Positions 7,471-19,108 are shown, counted from the first letter of the stretch. The stretch is DNA of 64,000 nucleotides from Sipunculus nudus (GCA_026874595.1 JAPPUL010000095.1:930001-994000), one strand, 5' to 3'. The notes: generated from the sequence alone by a model not told the origin. Made by a program: numbers and translations.

Positions 7471-10221
7471 TCAATTTGTTATGCGGTTTTTATAAAAATA
7501 TAGCTGCACGAACCCTAATAATAGATATACTAACTGCCACAACAATATTACTGTCAATACACTATCACTCCATTTGCCCTCTAGCAGCACATATAGTACA
7601 ACTATATTTAATATTACTACAACTTCAACCAGCAATAATTCCTCTAGCAGTTTCCTCTGTCGTAATATATTTAAATCCTTACTTGACCCTATTAACCCTA
7701 TCTCTAGCCAATTATATATATATGTATAGCCTATCAAAAGCAAAAGCATTTGGACTATATAATTTATATAATTATATTTAAGGCCATATTGCTCTTGTGC
7801 TCCAAGCTGCATTAAACTTACTAATAAAAACACTACTGCCACCAAAATACTCTCTTTTAAGCTTCTACCCAATACATAAAGCATCGCAAATAATATCATA
7901 TGACCATACCAAAACCACTTTATACTTCCTTCCAATACCTTTTTTATTCCTTCCTCTAATATCAATTTATTGCTTACATAATGAAACTTTGTCGGCTTTT
8001 GTTCCTCCAATTTATTTGCTTTTGCATTCCGATTCCCGTTCGCTTGCCCTTCTATATGCCTAAGACGTATAAGCTCTCTCCCTTTGTTTATATATCGGCT
8101 CTTTATACTTGCATCCAGTGTCGCTAACGTTAATAGTTCCTCATCCTTAAGGAGAGCTTTTACTTTCTTTTCCATCTCTCTTTTGAAAAATTTACTGAGC
8201 TTCTGGATCTCCTCTTCTTTGTTTTCTGCATCTTCTGCTTTTATTATTTCAAATATTTCTAACTGCCTTTCCACTATCTCATCTCGTAGCTTAATTACCC
8301 TTTCTGCGTCGCCTTCTTTCTTTTTATCCTCTAATATATAACCTCTTACCACCTCATCTAGCTGCTGAATAAGTTTTCTTAGCTCTTTTGTAAGCTCTCC
8401 CATTCCCTCCGCTTTATCTTTACTTCCTCCCCGCTTAAGAAGAAGCTCCTTTTTAAGCTCTTTTACATACTCCATATTTCTACTCTGTAAACTCTTTTTT
8501 ACTAAATAAGCCCTTATACTGTCTACTTCATACCCCTCCAACAAAAACCCATTCTCAAACCGATTGTCTGCTAAGTCCAAACCCGCATCCTCACCAAGCT
8601 CTCTTATCAAGTAATCAGTCTCTCCTATCTTAAATTTGTCTTTTAACAACTTAGCGAAAAACCTATCCCCTGCATGTTCTTCTTTGTAACTAACTCTACT
8701 CTCTAAATCTTTATATCTTTCCTCCCCTTTGTTTACTAATATCCATACTGCAACCAGCACTAACAATAATATGAAACCCAGATAGATAAACTTCCTTCCC
8801 GATATTCCCACCCCCATCACCCCTGCAAAACGCTTATGTGCCTTTTCTAATAAATTATCTCCCTCCTTCTTTATACCCATACCCCATATTGGCATGCTGC
8901 TTAATCTACCTTTGTCTAATAATATGTGAAATGAGGATATGTAGAATATTACCAAAACCATATTTAATATAAGGCCAAATGATACTAACACTCCTACTTC
9001 TATTAGTACTTGACTGTCTTGTAGCAATGCTCCAAGATAAAACCCGCATAGGGAAATACTGTATACTATAAATCGCTTTCCCTTATACGTTAATAGACTC
9101 TCAAGTGTTGCTCGTATCCCCCCTAGCCTATTACGATGTTCTTCATACTCTGTGCTGAATCTTAAGCCCGTTATATAACTATATACGTTTAAAATCAGAA
9201 TTACTAAGATTCCTAGCACGTTTAACTCGCCCATTAGCTTCTTTGTTATATATATTAGATAGATTGTAAGTTGTATTTGACTCGATATTACATATAAAAC
9301 TCCTCCCCTAAAACCCCGCCACAAAAGAATATATATTAAAATTATTATCTCCAGCAACAACACGATTAGTAAAGGATTGTTGCTCGTTAGCTTACCATCT
9401 GACTTATAATATCCACGTGCCCCTTCGCTATATATCTTAAGCCCTTCTACTGCCTTTGACTCTGTTTCTACATAATTGTGCACCCTCTTTATTTGTTCTT
9501 GCCCTTTATGCTTATCTATTATATTTACGCCTACTCTCAAAAGTAGATAATTTCCATCTGCTCCTATATTTAAATTCTCTCCAAATAATGCCACATCCGC
9601 AAGATCCTCTGCTGCATCCTCTACCGATACGTTTTCTGGCTCCTCTATATATTCTTTTAGTATTACTAATAGCCTCTTTATCCTTAGCAGCTCCTCATAT
9701 AAACCTATCTTAAACCGTCCTGCACCCTCCTCATTATATAGCCCCTCTTCATAGCCAGATCTATAACTTTTTAAATATCCCCCAATCCCTCGTGGCTTGT
9801 ATTGCTCTATTGCTTTAAATACATACTCTTTGTCCCATACCTTAAATCCATGCCTCCTTAGAAATTCTAAATCTTTATTATATATATTTACATCCTTTAT
9901 TAGTTCTTTAAACTCTTTTGCTTGCTTGAGCTTTTCTTTTATATCAAGACCATATGCTTCCACGTTCTTTCTCCCGCCTGAGAGAATTATATATATATCC
10001 GATTCTGCTCCGTACCCCTTTAATATATTCTCATACTCCTTGTCTCCTTCCTTTGAGTACACTGTGTAAAGACTGTTTTCTACCCTTAAGCCGCTTTCTA
10101 ACATTACTAAACTACATAGTAGTGATAATAGCAGAAATAGTGTTACTATCACTTTGTTATGTCTCAATATTATCTTGCTTAGCAAACCAGTTTCTCCCCA
10201 CCTCATCTTAAATTCTTCCAT
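7471..10221 (-). CDS. RND/MMPL-like membrane protein
   Basis: A 916-residue membrane protein. A single membrane helix at about 24-44 is followed by a large extracytoplasmic region, then a cluster of helices from about 280 to 430. A second helix lies near 480, followed by a long charged, coiled-coil-like extracytoplasmic domain (about 500-760), and a final cluster of helices to the C terminus. This duplicated layout is that of the RND superfamily (MMPL/HAE3 type), which exports lipids or other hydrophobic compounds. The second helix cluster is less clear than in textbook RND proteins. It neighbours a lipoprotein gene, which may act with it. Confidence 0.7.
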   Translation of the reverse strand: MEEFKMRWGETGLLSKIILRHNKVIVTLFLLLSLLCSLVMLESGLRVENSLYTVYSKEGDKEYENILKGYGAESDIYIILSGGRKNVEAYGLDIKEKLKQAKEFKELIKDVNIYNKDLEFLRRHGFKVWDKEYVFKAIEQYKPRGIGGYLKSYRSGYEEGLYNEEGAGRFKIGLYEELLRIKRLLVILKEYIEEPENVSVEDAAEDLADVALFGENLNIGADGNYLLLRVGVNIIDKHKGQEQIKRVHNYVETESKAVEGLKIYSEGARGYYKSDGKLTSNNPLLIVLLLEIIILIYILLWRGFRGGVLYVISSQIQLTIYLIYITKKLMGELNVLGILVILILNVYSYITGLRFSTEYEEHRNRLGGIRATLESLLTYKGKRFIVYSISLCGFYLGALLQDSQVLIEVGVLVSFGLILNMVLVIFYISSFHILLDKGRLSSMPIWGMGIKKEGDNLLEKAHKRFAGVMGVGISGRKFIYLGFILLLVLVAVWILVNKGEERYKDLESRVSYKEEHAGDRFFAKLLKDKFKIGETDYLIRELGEDAGLDLADNRFENGFLLEGYEVDSIRAYLVKKSLQSRNMEYVKELKKELLLKRGGSKDKAEGMGELTKELRKLIQQLDEVVRGYILEDKKKEGDAERVIKLRDEIVERQLEIFEIIKAEDAENKEEEIQKLSKFFKREMEKKVKALLKDEELLTLATLDASIKSRYINKGRELIRLRHIEGQANGNRNAKANKLEEQKPTKFHYVSNKLILEEGIKKVLEGSIKWFWYGHMILFAMLYVLGRSLKESILVAVVFLLVSLMQLGAQEQYGLKYNYINYIVQMLLLLIGYTYIYNWLEIGLIGSSKDLNILRQRKLLEELLLVEVVVILNIVVLYVLLEGKWSDSVLTVILLWQLVYLLLGFVQLYFYKNRITN

Positions 10222-10388
10222 AGCCTCTTTTGCTCGCTTAATACTTTACCCATACCTCTTACTATATTTCCATCATCTCTTTTTTTTGGCTTTCTTTTGG
10301 CTTTCTTACTATATTTATAGCATCTGGTTTTTGCTATCTTCTTTATTCTTTTAAAGAACAAGACTATTTTGTTTAGCTGGTCCTTTTT

Positions 10389-11267
10389 ATGCCCTTTAGT
10401 ACTACCTTTAACCCGGATGCTACCTCGTTTGCAGACTTTAATGCTTTTACAAAAAGAAAACTCGACGCTTATCCTGTCAATCTACAAAAACTCTTCGTAG
10501 ATATTAAACCCCATCACTCCCCCTATCTATACAAAAACCAAATACTTAAACTAATTCGTTCTTATAACTTTGCTCTTTTTAATTCAACTCATTCTCCTCA
10601 TGACGTTATTAGCTCTTTGGAAAACTCCCTAAACCTACACTCCATTGACTTCTCTGTTCAAAATAACTCCGGCATATCTTCTATTCAACATGTTCCTCTT
10701 AAAAAGAATTCTAAGAAAAACTGTTCCGATAAAACTTATATCCCATACACCGATAGAGCCATAAATTGGCACACCGACGGCTACTACAACCAAAATCCTG
10801 TCAGATCAATTATTCTATACTGTGAGGAACCTTCTATACAGGGAGGCGAGAATAAATTACTTGACCACGAGATCGCTTACATCCTACTTCGACAGCAGAA
10901 CATAAACTTTATTAAGGTTCTTATGCAAAACGATGTTATGACCATACCTGCAAATCTAAATCAGCACAATACCATAATTCGACAGGCTATTTCTACTCCC
11001 GTCTTCTCCATTATTCAAAATACTTTGCATATGAGATTTACTAAACGTAAGCTTAATATCACTTGGAAACAATCTTCTTTACTTTCTGAGGCTCTGCACG
11101 CTCTTGACGAAATCTTACTCTCTTCCCCTTATGTAGTTTCTCTTACCCTTAAGGCTGGGCAGGGAATCGTTTGTAACAACATCTTACACAAACGTTCGGC
11201 TTTCGTCAATGATACATCTTCTATGCGGAAATTTAAACGTAGCCGATACCTTTCATATATTTATTAA
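10389..11267 (+). CDS. TauD/TfdA-family 2-oxoglutarate/Fe(II)-dependent dioxygenase-like protein
   Basis: A 292-residue protein. The iron motif H-x-D is in NWHTDG at residues 127-131 (H128, D130). A distal His lies at about 267 (NNILHKRSAF), followed by basic residues that could bind the 2-oxoglutarate carboxylate. A short segment ILYCEEPSIQGGEN resembles the TauD core. Substrate unknown. It is head-on to replication and T-rich on its coding strand. Its stop codon is repeated in frame by the tandem repeat behind it. Confidence 0.7.
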   Translation: MPFSTTFNPDATSFADFNAFTKRKLDAYPVNLQKLFVDIKPHHSPYLYKNQILKLIRSYNFALFNSTHSPHDVISSLENSLNLHSIDFSVQNNSGISSIQHVPLKKNSKKNCSDKTYIPYTDRAINWHTDGYYNQNPVRSIILYCEEPSIQGGENKLLDHEIAYILLRQQNINFIKVLMQNDVMTIPANLNQHNTIIRQAISTPVFSIIQNTLHMRFTKRKLNITWKQSSLLSEALHALDEILLSSPYVVSLTLKAGQGIVCNNILHKRSAFVNDTSSMRKFKRSRYLSYIY

Positions 11268-11293
11268 CTTATTTATTAACTTATTTATTAACT
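11260..11293. repeat. 12-nt tandem repeat carrying in-frame stop codons
   Basis: Nearly three copies of TTATTAACTTAT cover the 3' end of the dioxygenase gene. Because the unit is 12 nt, the TAA stop at 11265-11267 recurs in frame at 11277 and 11289. Confidence 0.85.
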
Positions 11294-11330
11294 CAATTAC
11301 TTAAACTCTAAAAAGCCATACCACAGCCAC

Positions 11331-11591
11331 CTAGCCCCCACTCAAAACCTCTCCCGTCCCCGTAAGTATTGTAAGCTCATTAGCACTCACCTCTGCATAC
11401 CCTCCGTCTATCTTTACTTCTTTCCTCTCCCCTCCTTTATATTTCAAAGACACTTTACCTGCTTTAAGTTCACAGACAAATGGTGCGTGTCTATCCAATA
11501 TACCTACACTACCCTCAACCGAAGGACATACTGCCCCCCATATCTCATCTTCTAATATAAGACCCACCAAAGATACTATTCTACATTTCAT
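11331..11591 (-). CDS. atpC: F-type ATP synthase epsilon subunit, short form
   Basis: An 86-residue protein matching only the N-terminal beta-sandwich domain of epsilon (LVGILDRHAPF, LKAGKVSL, GGYAEVSANELTIL). Most epsilon subunits are 130-140 residues, with a C-terminal helical hairpin that brakes ATP hydrolysis. That hairpin is absent here, and the 64 bases before the converging neighbour leave no room for it, so this is not a frameshift. It is the last gene of the atp operon. Confidence 0.9.
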   Translation of the reverse strand: MKCRIVSLVGLILEDEIWGAVCPSVEGSVGILDRHAPFVCELKAGKVSLKYKGGERKEVKIDGGYAEVSANELTILTGTGEVLSGG

Positions 11592-11601
11592 AAGACCTTC
11601 T

Positions 11602-11645
11602 TTATTACACCTCTTTTTTATTACACCTCTTTTTTATTACACCTA
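11602..11645. repeat. 16-nt tandem repeat between atpD and atpC
   Basis: About 2.7 copies of TTATTACACCTCTTTT. On the coding strand each unit reads AAAAGAGGTGTAATAA, so each copy carries a good Shine-Dalgarno tract (AGAGGTG) ahead of atpC. Confidence 0.85.
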
Positions 11646-11651
11646 CACTTT

Positions 11652-13181
<1,530 letters not shown>

Positions 13182-13194
13182 TTATTTATAATAT

Positions 13195-14091
13195 CTACCT
13201 GTGCAAGGCCCTTGCTGCTCCTACTATCTCTATTATCTCATTTGTTATCTTACTTTGTCTTGCGCGATTGTACTCTAACGACAGATCCCTTATTATCTCA
13301 CTTGCTGAGTCCGATGCCTGTTTCATTGCCACTCGCCGCGATACCTGTTCTGATAAGTTCGTTTCTAGTACCATATTGTAAAGCTTTATCTTTGTTTTTA
13401 AGGGCAGTAAGCTATTCAAAAGATTTTCCTTATCAGGTTCGCTTAGGTAATTTGCATGCATTCTCCCTTTCGCATCATCCCCTTTTGATGTGTCTCTCTC
13501 CTCCTCCATCGGGAGCAGCTGTTCTACAACAGGCTTTTGCTTCGTTGAACCGTAGTACTTTGTATATACAAGCACTACTCGCTTTACCACCCCGCTTATG
13601 TATAAATCTAACAGTTCATCACCAAGATTACTTACTAGCTCATAACTTACATTGTCATCTATATCCAATAACATCTTCTCTAGCGGTATCTTCCTGTATT
13701 TAAAAGCACTTACCCCTTTCTTTCCTAGCATGTAATTTATTACTCCTCCGCTTGAACGAAGCCTTGCATATTCCTTCTGTCCCGCACTTAGTACATTTTG
13801 ATTATAGGCTCCGCATAACCCGCGGTTTGAACTTACTATTAGTAACAACTCCTTCCCTCCTTCATCCCCTCCTATAAGCAGTTTATTATTTATCTCCCCT
13901 CCTGACACTTTTATATCTGTTAATAGCTTATTTGTTACTTTATAAAGCTCTCGGCGGTAGCTTGATAGCTCCTTTAGCCGTTTCTCGTTCTTCTTTATTT
14001 TTGCTGTCGATATCTTCTCCATTGTCTGTGCTATCTTCTTTATATCTTTAACCGCGTTTATTCGCCCTTTGACTTCTCGTAATGTTGCCAT
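13195..14091 (-). CDS. atpG: F-type ATP synthase gamma subunit
   Basis: A 298-residue protein of normal length. The N-terminal helix has the conserved REVKGRINAVKDIKKI, followed by SNRGLCGAYN, and the C-terminal helix carries MKQASDSASEIIRDLSLEYNRARQSKITNEIIEIVGAA. It forms the rotating central stalk of F1. An insertion of charged residues lies around 195-215. It sits between atpA and atpD as in most operons. Confidence 0.97.
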   Translation of the reverse strand: MATLREVKGRINAVKDIKKIAQTMEKISTAKIKKNEKRLKELSSYRRELYKVTNKLLTDIKVSGGEINNKLLIGGDEGGKELLLIVSSNRGLCGAYNQNVLSAGQKEYARLRSSGGVINYMLGKKGVSAFKYRKIPLEKMLLDIDDNVSYELVSNLGDELLDLYISGVVKRVVLVYTKYYGSTKQKPVVEQLLPMEEERDTSKGDDAKGRMHANYLSEPDKENLLNSLLPLKTKIKLYNMVLETNLSEQVSRRVAMKQASDSASEIIRDLSLEYNRARQSKITNEIIEIVGAARALHR

Positions 14092-14125
14092 CCTTTATTT
14101 CTCTTTTCCTTTATCTCTTTTCTCC

Positions 14126-14165
14126 TTTGCTACTCTCCTTTGCACTCTCCTTTGCACTCTGAAGT
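14126..14165. repeat. 12-nt tandem repeat between atpA and atpG
   Basis: About three copies of CTCTCCTTTGCA, one with a variant base. On the coding strand it reads TGCAAAGGAGAG, so each copy carries a strong AGGAG tract upstream of atpG. Confidence 0.75.
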
Positions 14166-14187
14166 ACTATCTCCTTCTACTAAGATT

Positions 14188-15708
14188 CTATTTAAGTCCA
14201 TGTTCGTTTTTAAATAACTCTACATAATCTTTTATCACCTTCTCAAAACCACTCTCGTCCTTTATCTCTTTATCTTTTCGTATGTTTTCCAATATGGTCG
14301 CTTGACTGTCTCGAAGATAACTACAAAACGACCTCTCAAAAACTCTTACTTGCTCTACCGGTATTGTATCCAAAAACCCTTTCGTCCCCACATATATTAT
14401 CGATATTTGTTCTTCTACCGCTAAAGGCTCATTTTGATCTTGTTTTAATATCTCTACCAAGCGTGCTCCGCGATCTAATTGCTTTTGGGTTGCTGTATCT
14501 AAATCTGTTCCAAGTTGGGCAAATGCTTCTAATGACCTATACTGTGCCATGTCAAGTCGTAAGGAACCCGCTACCTTCTTCATCCCTTTTATTTGCGCAT
14601 TACCTCCTACCCTAGATACTGATATCCCTACATCTATTGCCGGCCTTATCCCAGAAGCGAATAACTTCGGCGTTAGATATATTTGTCCGTCTGTTATCGA
14701 TATTACATTAGTTGGTATATATGCTGATACCTCGCCCTCTTGTGTCTCAATTATCGGTAACGCCGTTAAAGAACCTGCCTTCATTTCATCAGACAACTTT
14801 ACTGCCCGCTCAAGCAACCTTGAGTGCAGGTAAAATACATCTCCTGGATAAGCCTCTCGACCAGGGGGACGCTCTAATAACAATGATAACTGTCTATACG
14901 CATTTGCGTGTTTAGATAAATCATCGTATATTACTAACGTATCTTTCCCTTGTTCATACATAAAATATTCTGCTATCGTTGTCCCCGCATAAGGAGCCAG
15001 GTACAAAAGAGGTGCCGGGTCACTTGCGTGGGTTGATACCACTATTGTATGATCCATTGCTCCGTGTTCTTTTAATTTATCAACCACCCCTGCCACTGTT
15101 GAAGCCCTTTGTCCTACCGCTACGTACACGCATATTACTCCCGTCCCTTTTTGATTTATTATTGTATCTATTGCTACTGTCGTTTTGCCTGTTTGTCTAT
15201 CCCCTATTATTAACTCCCGCTGCCCCCGACCTATCGGAATCATCGAATCTATTGCTTTTATCCCCGTTTGTAAGGGCACTTTGACCGGCTGCCGCTTTGC
15301 TATCCCAGGAGCTATTATCTCTATCGACCGCTTGTGTTTGCCGCCAAGAGAGCCCCTGCCATCTAGCGCTTCTCCCATCGGCGTTAGCACTCGACCTATT
15401 AACTCTTCTCCTACTAATATCGATAAAAGCTCTTTTTTGCGCTTTACTAGATACCCTTCGCTTATGTCAAGATAGTCTCCCAATACCACAACCCCTACTG
15501 CATCCTCTTCTAGATTTAATGCAAGCCCTTCTATCCCATTTTCAAACTCTACCATCTCTCCCGCCATCACGTTCTTTAATCCGTGCACTCGCGCTATCCC
15601 ATCCCCTACGCTCATTACGCTCCCTACCTCATCCTCCTCAAGCTTATCTTCATACCCTTTTATCTCTTGTTTTATAAGCTCTTTTATCTCTTGTGCGTTT
15701 ATTTTCAA
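14188..15708 (-). CDS. atpA: F-type ATP synthase alpha subunit
   Basis: A 506-residue protein of normal length. Walker A GDRQTGKT, the GQRAS segment, [41 protein letters not shown] and the [11 protein letters not shown] region with its conserved arginine are all present. Together with beta it forms the F1 hexamer. It overlaps atpH by four bases (ATGA), indicating translational coupling. Confidence 0.98.
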   Translation of the reverse strand: MKINAQEIKELIKQEIKGYEDKLEEDEVGSVMSVGDGIARVHGLKNVMAGEMVEFENGIEGLALNLEEDAVGVVVLGDYLDISEGYLVKRKKELLSILVGEELIGRVLTPMGEALDGRGSLGGKHKRSIEIIAPGIAKRQPVKVPLQTGIKAIDSMIPIGRGQRELIIGDRQTGKTTVAIDTIINQKGTGVICVYVAVGQRASTVAGVVDKLKEHGAMDHTIVVSTHASDPAPLLYLAPYAGTTIAEYFMYEQGKDTLVIYDDLSKHANAYRQLSLLLERPPGREAYPGDVFYLHSRLLERAVKLSDEMKAGSLTALPIIETQEGEVSAYIPTNVISITDGQIYLTPKLFASGIRPAIDVGISVSRVGGNAQIKGMKKVAGSLRLDMAQYRSLEAFAQLGTDLDTATQKQLDRGARLVEILKQDQNEPLAVEEQISIIYVGTKGFLDTIPVEQVRVFERSFCSYLRDSQATILENIRKDKEIKDESGFEKVIKDYVELFKNEHGLK

Positions 15709-16325
15709 CCCTTTTCTCCTCCTAGCCTTATTTCTTGTATTTTATCTCGTATTCTTAACAATCTCCCCCTAACCGATAAGTCCACCCGCACCCCCTCAAG
15801 CTCAAGTACCAATCCCCCTATTAAACTTTCATCCTCCTTCACCTCCAGGTACACTCGCTTGCCTTCCACTTTGCTTAATATCCCCTCTATCACATCCACT
15901 TCCTCATCCGTAAGCTTTATTGACACTCTAAGCTCACCTCGTACCACGTTATTTCGTTTGTCAACACGCATCCTATAATCTTCGTATATCACCTCAAGTA
16001 AACTTGTATCTCCGTTTAATACCACCACCTTCAACAAGCTTAATAACTCCTCCCTTATTCGCCCCTTCCCGTATACTCGCTCCAGTACCATTTTTTTCTC
16101 TTCTATACTAATTCGGGGCATCTCTAGTAAGTATCTTAACTTGCTCCCTCCACGCAGGTTTTTTAATACTTCTGCAAAATCTTCGCCCACCTCGATAAAT
16201 CTCTTCTCAAACCCATCCCCTCCAACCGCTACATCCCCTGCTCTATCGCATAACCCTAGCTCCACTACCTCGTATAATGATTTGCCGTATATCCTTCCCT
16301 CTTCTTCTTTTAATTTCCCTTGCAT
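15705..16325 (-). CDS. atpH: F-type ATP synthase delta subunit
   Basis: A 206-residue protein at the delta position of the operon. The C-terminal GxL-V-hydrophobic pattern ([24 protein letters not shown]) is the family's best-conserved part. It joins the peripheral stalk to F1. The start codon is separated from atpF by a spacer with C-rich repeats (CATTCACCCT repeated, about 16386-16428). Confidence 0.92.
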   Translation of the reverse strand: MQGKLKEEEGRIYGKSLYEVVELGLCDRAGDVAVGGDGFEKRFIEVGEDFAEVLKNLRGGSKLRYLLEMPRISIEEKKMVLERVYGKGRIREELLSLLKVVVLNGDTSLLEVIYEDYRMRVDKRNNVVRGELRVSIKLTDEEVDVIEGILSKVEGKRVYLEVKEDESLIGGLVLELEGVRVDLSVRGRLLRIRDKIQEIRLGGEKG

Positions 16326-16385
16326 ATCTATACCTTATCTGTTCTTTTATTCCTGCTCTTATTCTCGCATTATACCCCTAAAGTT

Positions 16386-16428
16386 CATTCACCCTCATTC
16401 ACCCTCATTCACCCTCACCCGCCCCCGC
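16386..16428. repeat. 10-nt tandem repeat between atpF and atpH
   Basis: Three copies of TCATTCACCC with degenerate C-rich copies behind. On the coding strand each unit gives GGGTGAATGA, combining an SD-like GGGTGA with an ATG. Confidence 0.7.
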
Positions 16429-17115
16429 TCACCCCCGCTCACTCTCGTATACTTTTAGCATCTTCTCTATCAGTTCCTTATGCTTTGCAGCGTCAAGCTC
16501 CATCCCCACCACCTTGCTTGCTATCTCAAGACTTATATTTCCTACCTCTGTCTTTAGCTCTTTTAATGCTGTTTGCTTTGCATCCTCTATCTCTTTATTT
16601 GCTCCTTCCAAGAGCTGCTTTGCACTCCCTTCTGCTTTCTTAATTATCCCTTCTGCCGATTTCTCTGCTGTCTCGCGGGCTTTGCTCAATATCTCCTGCC
16701 CCTCTTTATAGGCTTTGCTTACTAATTCCTGGCGCTCCTCTAACAACTTCTCGCTCTTTACAAGCCCTTCTTCTGCTTTCTTTAGCTCTTCTTTTATCTT
16801 CTCTCCTCTTGCGTCTATTATCGCCATTATCGGCTTCCAGCCATACTTACCCAATACCAATACCAGTATCCCAAATGTTACGAAATTCCAAAATACTACA
16901 TTACCCGTTATGTCTAGAAAACTCCTCTCCTCCTTACCACCACCATCCCTTCCTCCTTTCTCGCTATTTGCTACCTCTATAACTCCACCTTCTTTTACAC
17001 CCAAAGCCCCCTCCCCTCCTCCATACGCTACTCCTCCCCCATACATCACCAAAACCATAAGCAGCAAAAGCAAATACCCTACCTTTAGCCTTTTGTCTCC
17101 TTTTTCTTCATACAT
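16429..17115 (-). CDS. atpF: F-type ATP synthase b subunit with signal-like N-terminal extension
   Basis: A 228-residue protein, against about 160 usually. The normal b subunit starts near residue 65: membrane helix VVFWNFVTFGILVLVLGKYG, then KPI, and a long charged coiled coil to the end (peripheral stalk). Ahead of it is an extra stretch with a hydrophobic helix (VGYLLLLLMVLVMYGGGVAYG) and a Gly/Glu-rich linker. This looks like a cleavable signal peptide or a second membrane segment. I see no better internal start before the conserved helix. Confidence 0.92.
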   Translation of the reverse strand: MYEEKGDKRLKVGYLLLLLMVLVMYGGGVAYGGGEGALGVKEGGVIEVANSEKGGRDGGGKEERSFLDITGNVVFWNFVTFGILVLVLGKYGWKPIMAIIDARGEKIKEELKKAEEGLVKSEKLLEERQELVSKAYKEGQEILSKARETAEKSAEGIIKKAEGSAKQLLEGANKEIEDAKQTALKELKTEVGNISLEIASKVVGMELDAAKHKELIEKMLKVYESERG

Positions 17116-17211
17116 TTTTGTTACCCTTGCTTTTTACACCCTGCTTTTTTTTTCTCATGTCCATTTAGCTACTATATCCATTTAGCTACTCTTATTAACT
17201 TTACTCTTGCC

Positions 17212-17466
<255 letters not shown>

Positions 17467-17548
17467 TTATTTTTTTTTCAACTTCTGTCCCTACATATAT
17501 TACTATATCCTTTTCAACCTTCCCTTAATCCCCTTATTAACGCCCCTC

Positions 17549-18310
17549 CTAATGCCCCTCTGCTGCCGAGGATATGAATATTGCTGACAAAAATGTAAAT
17601 ATATAGGCCTGTAATAATGCTATGAATATCTCAAGTAAATTAACTCCCACTGAGGCAAGCACACTAATCGGGGCTATGAAAAGCTGCATCCAATCCCCTG
17701 CCGCCTCCGCTGCCAAAAATAATAATACCAAGATTATTATATGGCCTCCTATCATGTTTGCAAAAAGCCGTATCGTCAACGAAAAGGGCTTCGTTACAAG
17801 CCCAACAAGCTCTATCACAAACATAAACGGCCAAAGCACCTTCGGCATGCCGCCAGGTACTAGGCTTATCCAATAATGAAATATTCCTTGCTTTGACATC
17901 CCGTTTAGCTGTATTAGCACAAATGTTACAATCGATAAGGACATCGTTACTGCTATGTTGCCTGTTATTGTACTAGATTCTGGTATTAAGCCAAATAAAT
18001 TTGCAAACATTATAAAAAAGAATAGGGTACTGAAAAACGGAAGCCACTTCTTACTCTCTTCATGGAAATTGCTACGCACTATGTCTTTGTCTATGAACTC
18101 TAAGAATATTTGGACCATTATTGCAAGCCGTCCACCTATCGCTTCTTTGTCTTTACGCAATATTCGAGCCACTCCCACTACCAAAAGTACCAGCAATAGT
18201 GACACTAGCCACATCACTAATACATGTTTTGTTATTGATATGTCTAGTCCGAATAAGACTAGCTTTATTAGTGCTTCTGAATCTAGTATATGGTGATTTA
18301 ATATCTCCAT
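17549..18310 (-). CDS. atpB: F-type ATP synthase a subunit
   Basis: The membrane stator subunit, with the essential arginine in FSLTIRLFANMIGGH and the C-terminal NLLEIFIALLQAYIFTFLSAIFI helix. I place the start at ATG 18310 (253 residues) because GGAGGTGA, a very strong Shine-Dalgarno sequence, stands eight bases or less ahead. The frame is open further up to 18358, but that start lacks such a site. Confidence 0.95.
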   Translation of the reverse strand: MEILNHHILDSEALIKLVLFGLDISITKHVLVMWLVSLLLVLLVVGVARILRKDKEAIGGRLAIMVQIFLEFIDKDIVRSNFHEESKKWLPFFSTLFFFIMFANLFGLIPESSTITGNIAVTMSLSIVTFVLIQLNGMSKQGIFHYWISLVPGGMPKVLWPFMFVIELVGLVTKPFSLTIRLFANMIGGHIIILVLLFLAAEAAGDWMQLFIAPISVLASVGVNLLEIFIALLQAYIFTFLSAIFISSAAEGH

Positions 18311-18463
18311 TAAATCACCTCCCCCCATATTAGGTACCGTGTCCGCTATTCCTCTCATTACTTGCTCTTTTTCTCTCCTGTTTTAATTATCCTTTTATAT
18401 CCTTCTATTTATCATTATAGCTTTTAATTACACTTTATATTGCTTATATAGACTCGACTTCTT

Positions 18464-18921
18464 TTAGCCTCCCTTATATCCCTTGTATAAATAAAATACT
18501 TCAACCTTTAGCAATACTATAAAATATGCCAAGTACGATAGCATATATTCTTTTCCTTCTTCCTTTAACGTCCAAAATACTACCAATATGTATGTCAAAA
18601 ATACTAGGAATCTCCCTATCACCGACATATAAAAGATTAAAAAAAAAGCCTCTTCCCTCTTGCCTCACCTCTAGTCTTTCTAAGTATAACAAAAAGAGCG
18701 AAAAAGCTTATCAAAAACATAAAAAAGTTAAGCACTCCGCCTACTACGTACGCTCCCCTATATTCCCAAAATTCTCCGCCAAGTAAATAAACCAAAAGTA
18801 TATATACTACTAATACTAAAACCAAACTAGTTATAACAAAATATATTCCCAAACCCCTACTCCATACCCTCCCCATCCCGCTTTCCTCCCCCTCCTCCAC
18901 GCTTTTTCTGTCGTCTTGCAA
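18464..18921 (-). pseudogene. atpI: ATP synthase subunit I (AtpI), frame broken at a T9 tract
   Basis: The frame opened at 18921 codes for three hydrophobic segments and stops at 18637 after 94 residues. The stop lies at the end of nine T (coding strand; A9 at 18639-18647 on +). In the frame reached by one additional base, the reading continues to TAA at 18464-18466 with about 57 more residues. This part contains two further membrane segments (FLVFLTYILVVFW and YLAYFIVLLKVEVFYLY). That is the layout and length of ATP synthase I proteins, which sit exactly here in atp operons. It may be a sequencing error, a real lesion, or a gene rescued by polymerase slippage on T9. The start overlaps atpZ. 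Confidence 0.75.
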
Positions 18922-19108
18922 ATCTTTTACTCTCCTTTAAAAGTATATATAAGCCTATAAAAAACCCTATAACCAGCATTATCAACAAAAAGATAGGAAA
19001 TCTATAGCTATGTAAGCCGTCTAAATAATAGCCTCCAAGCGTAAATAACGTTACTATTAAAATAAATTGTATCCCTAATGATAAACCATCCAATGTCTTT
19101 TTATCCAC
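18857..19108 (-). CDS. atpZ: AtpZ/AtpI-family ATP synthase accessory protein
   Basis: An 83-residue protein with two membrane helices (GIQFILIVTLFTLGGYYLDG and FPIFLLIMLVIGFFIGLYILLKE) and a basic, Gly-rich tail. This pattern is that of the small AtpZ (subunit I/Q-like) proteins that head many atp operons and help assemble or supply Mg/Ca to the rotor. The start is GTG at 19108. Its 3' end overlaps the start of atpI by 65 bases. Confidence 0.8.
   Translation of the reverse strand: MDKKTLDGLSLGIQFILIVTLFTLGGYYLDGLHSYRFPIFLLIMLVIGFFIGLYILLKESKRFARRQKKRGGGGGKRDGEGME

Noticed and set aside
18501-18692. 63-codon - frame overlapping atpI
   Set aside because: It is in a different frame from the hydrophobic continuation that matches AtpI; the other frame explains the region better.
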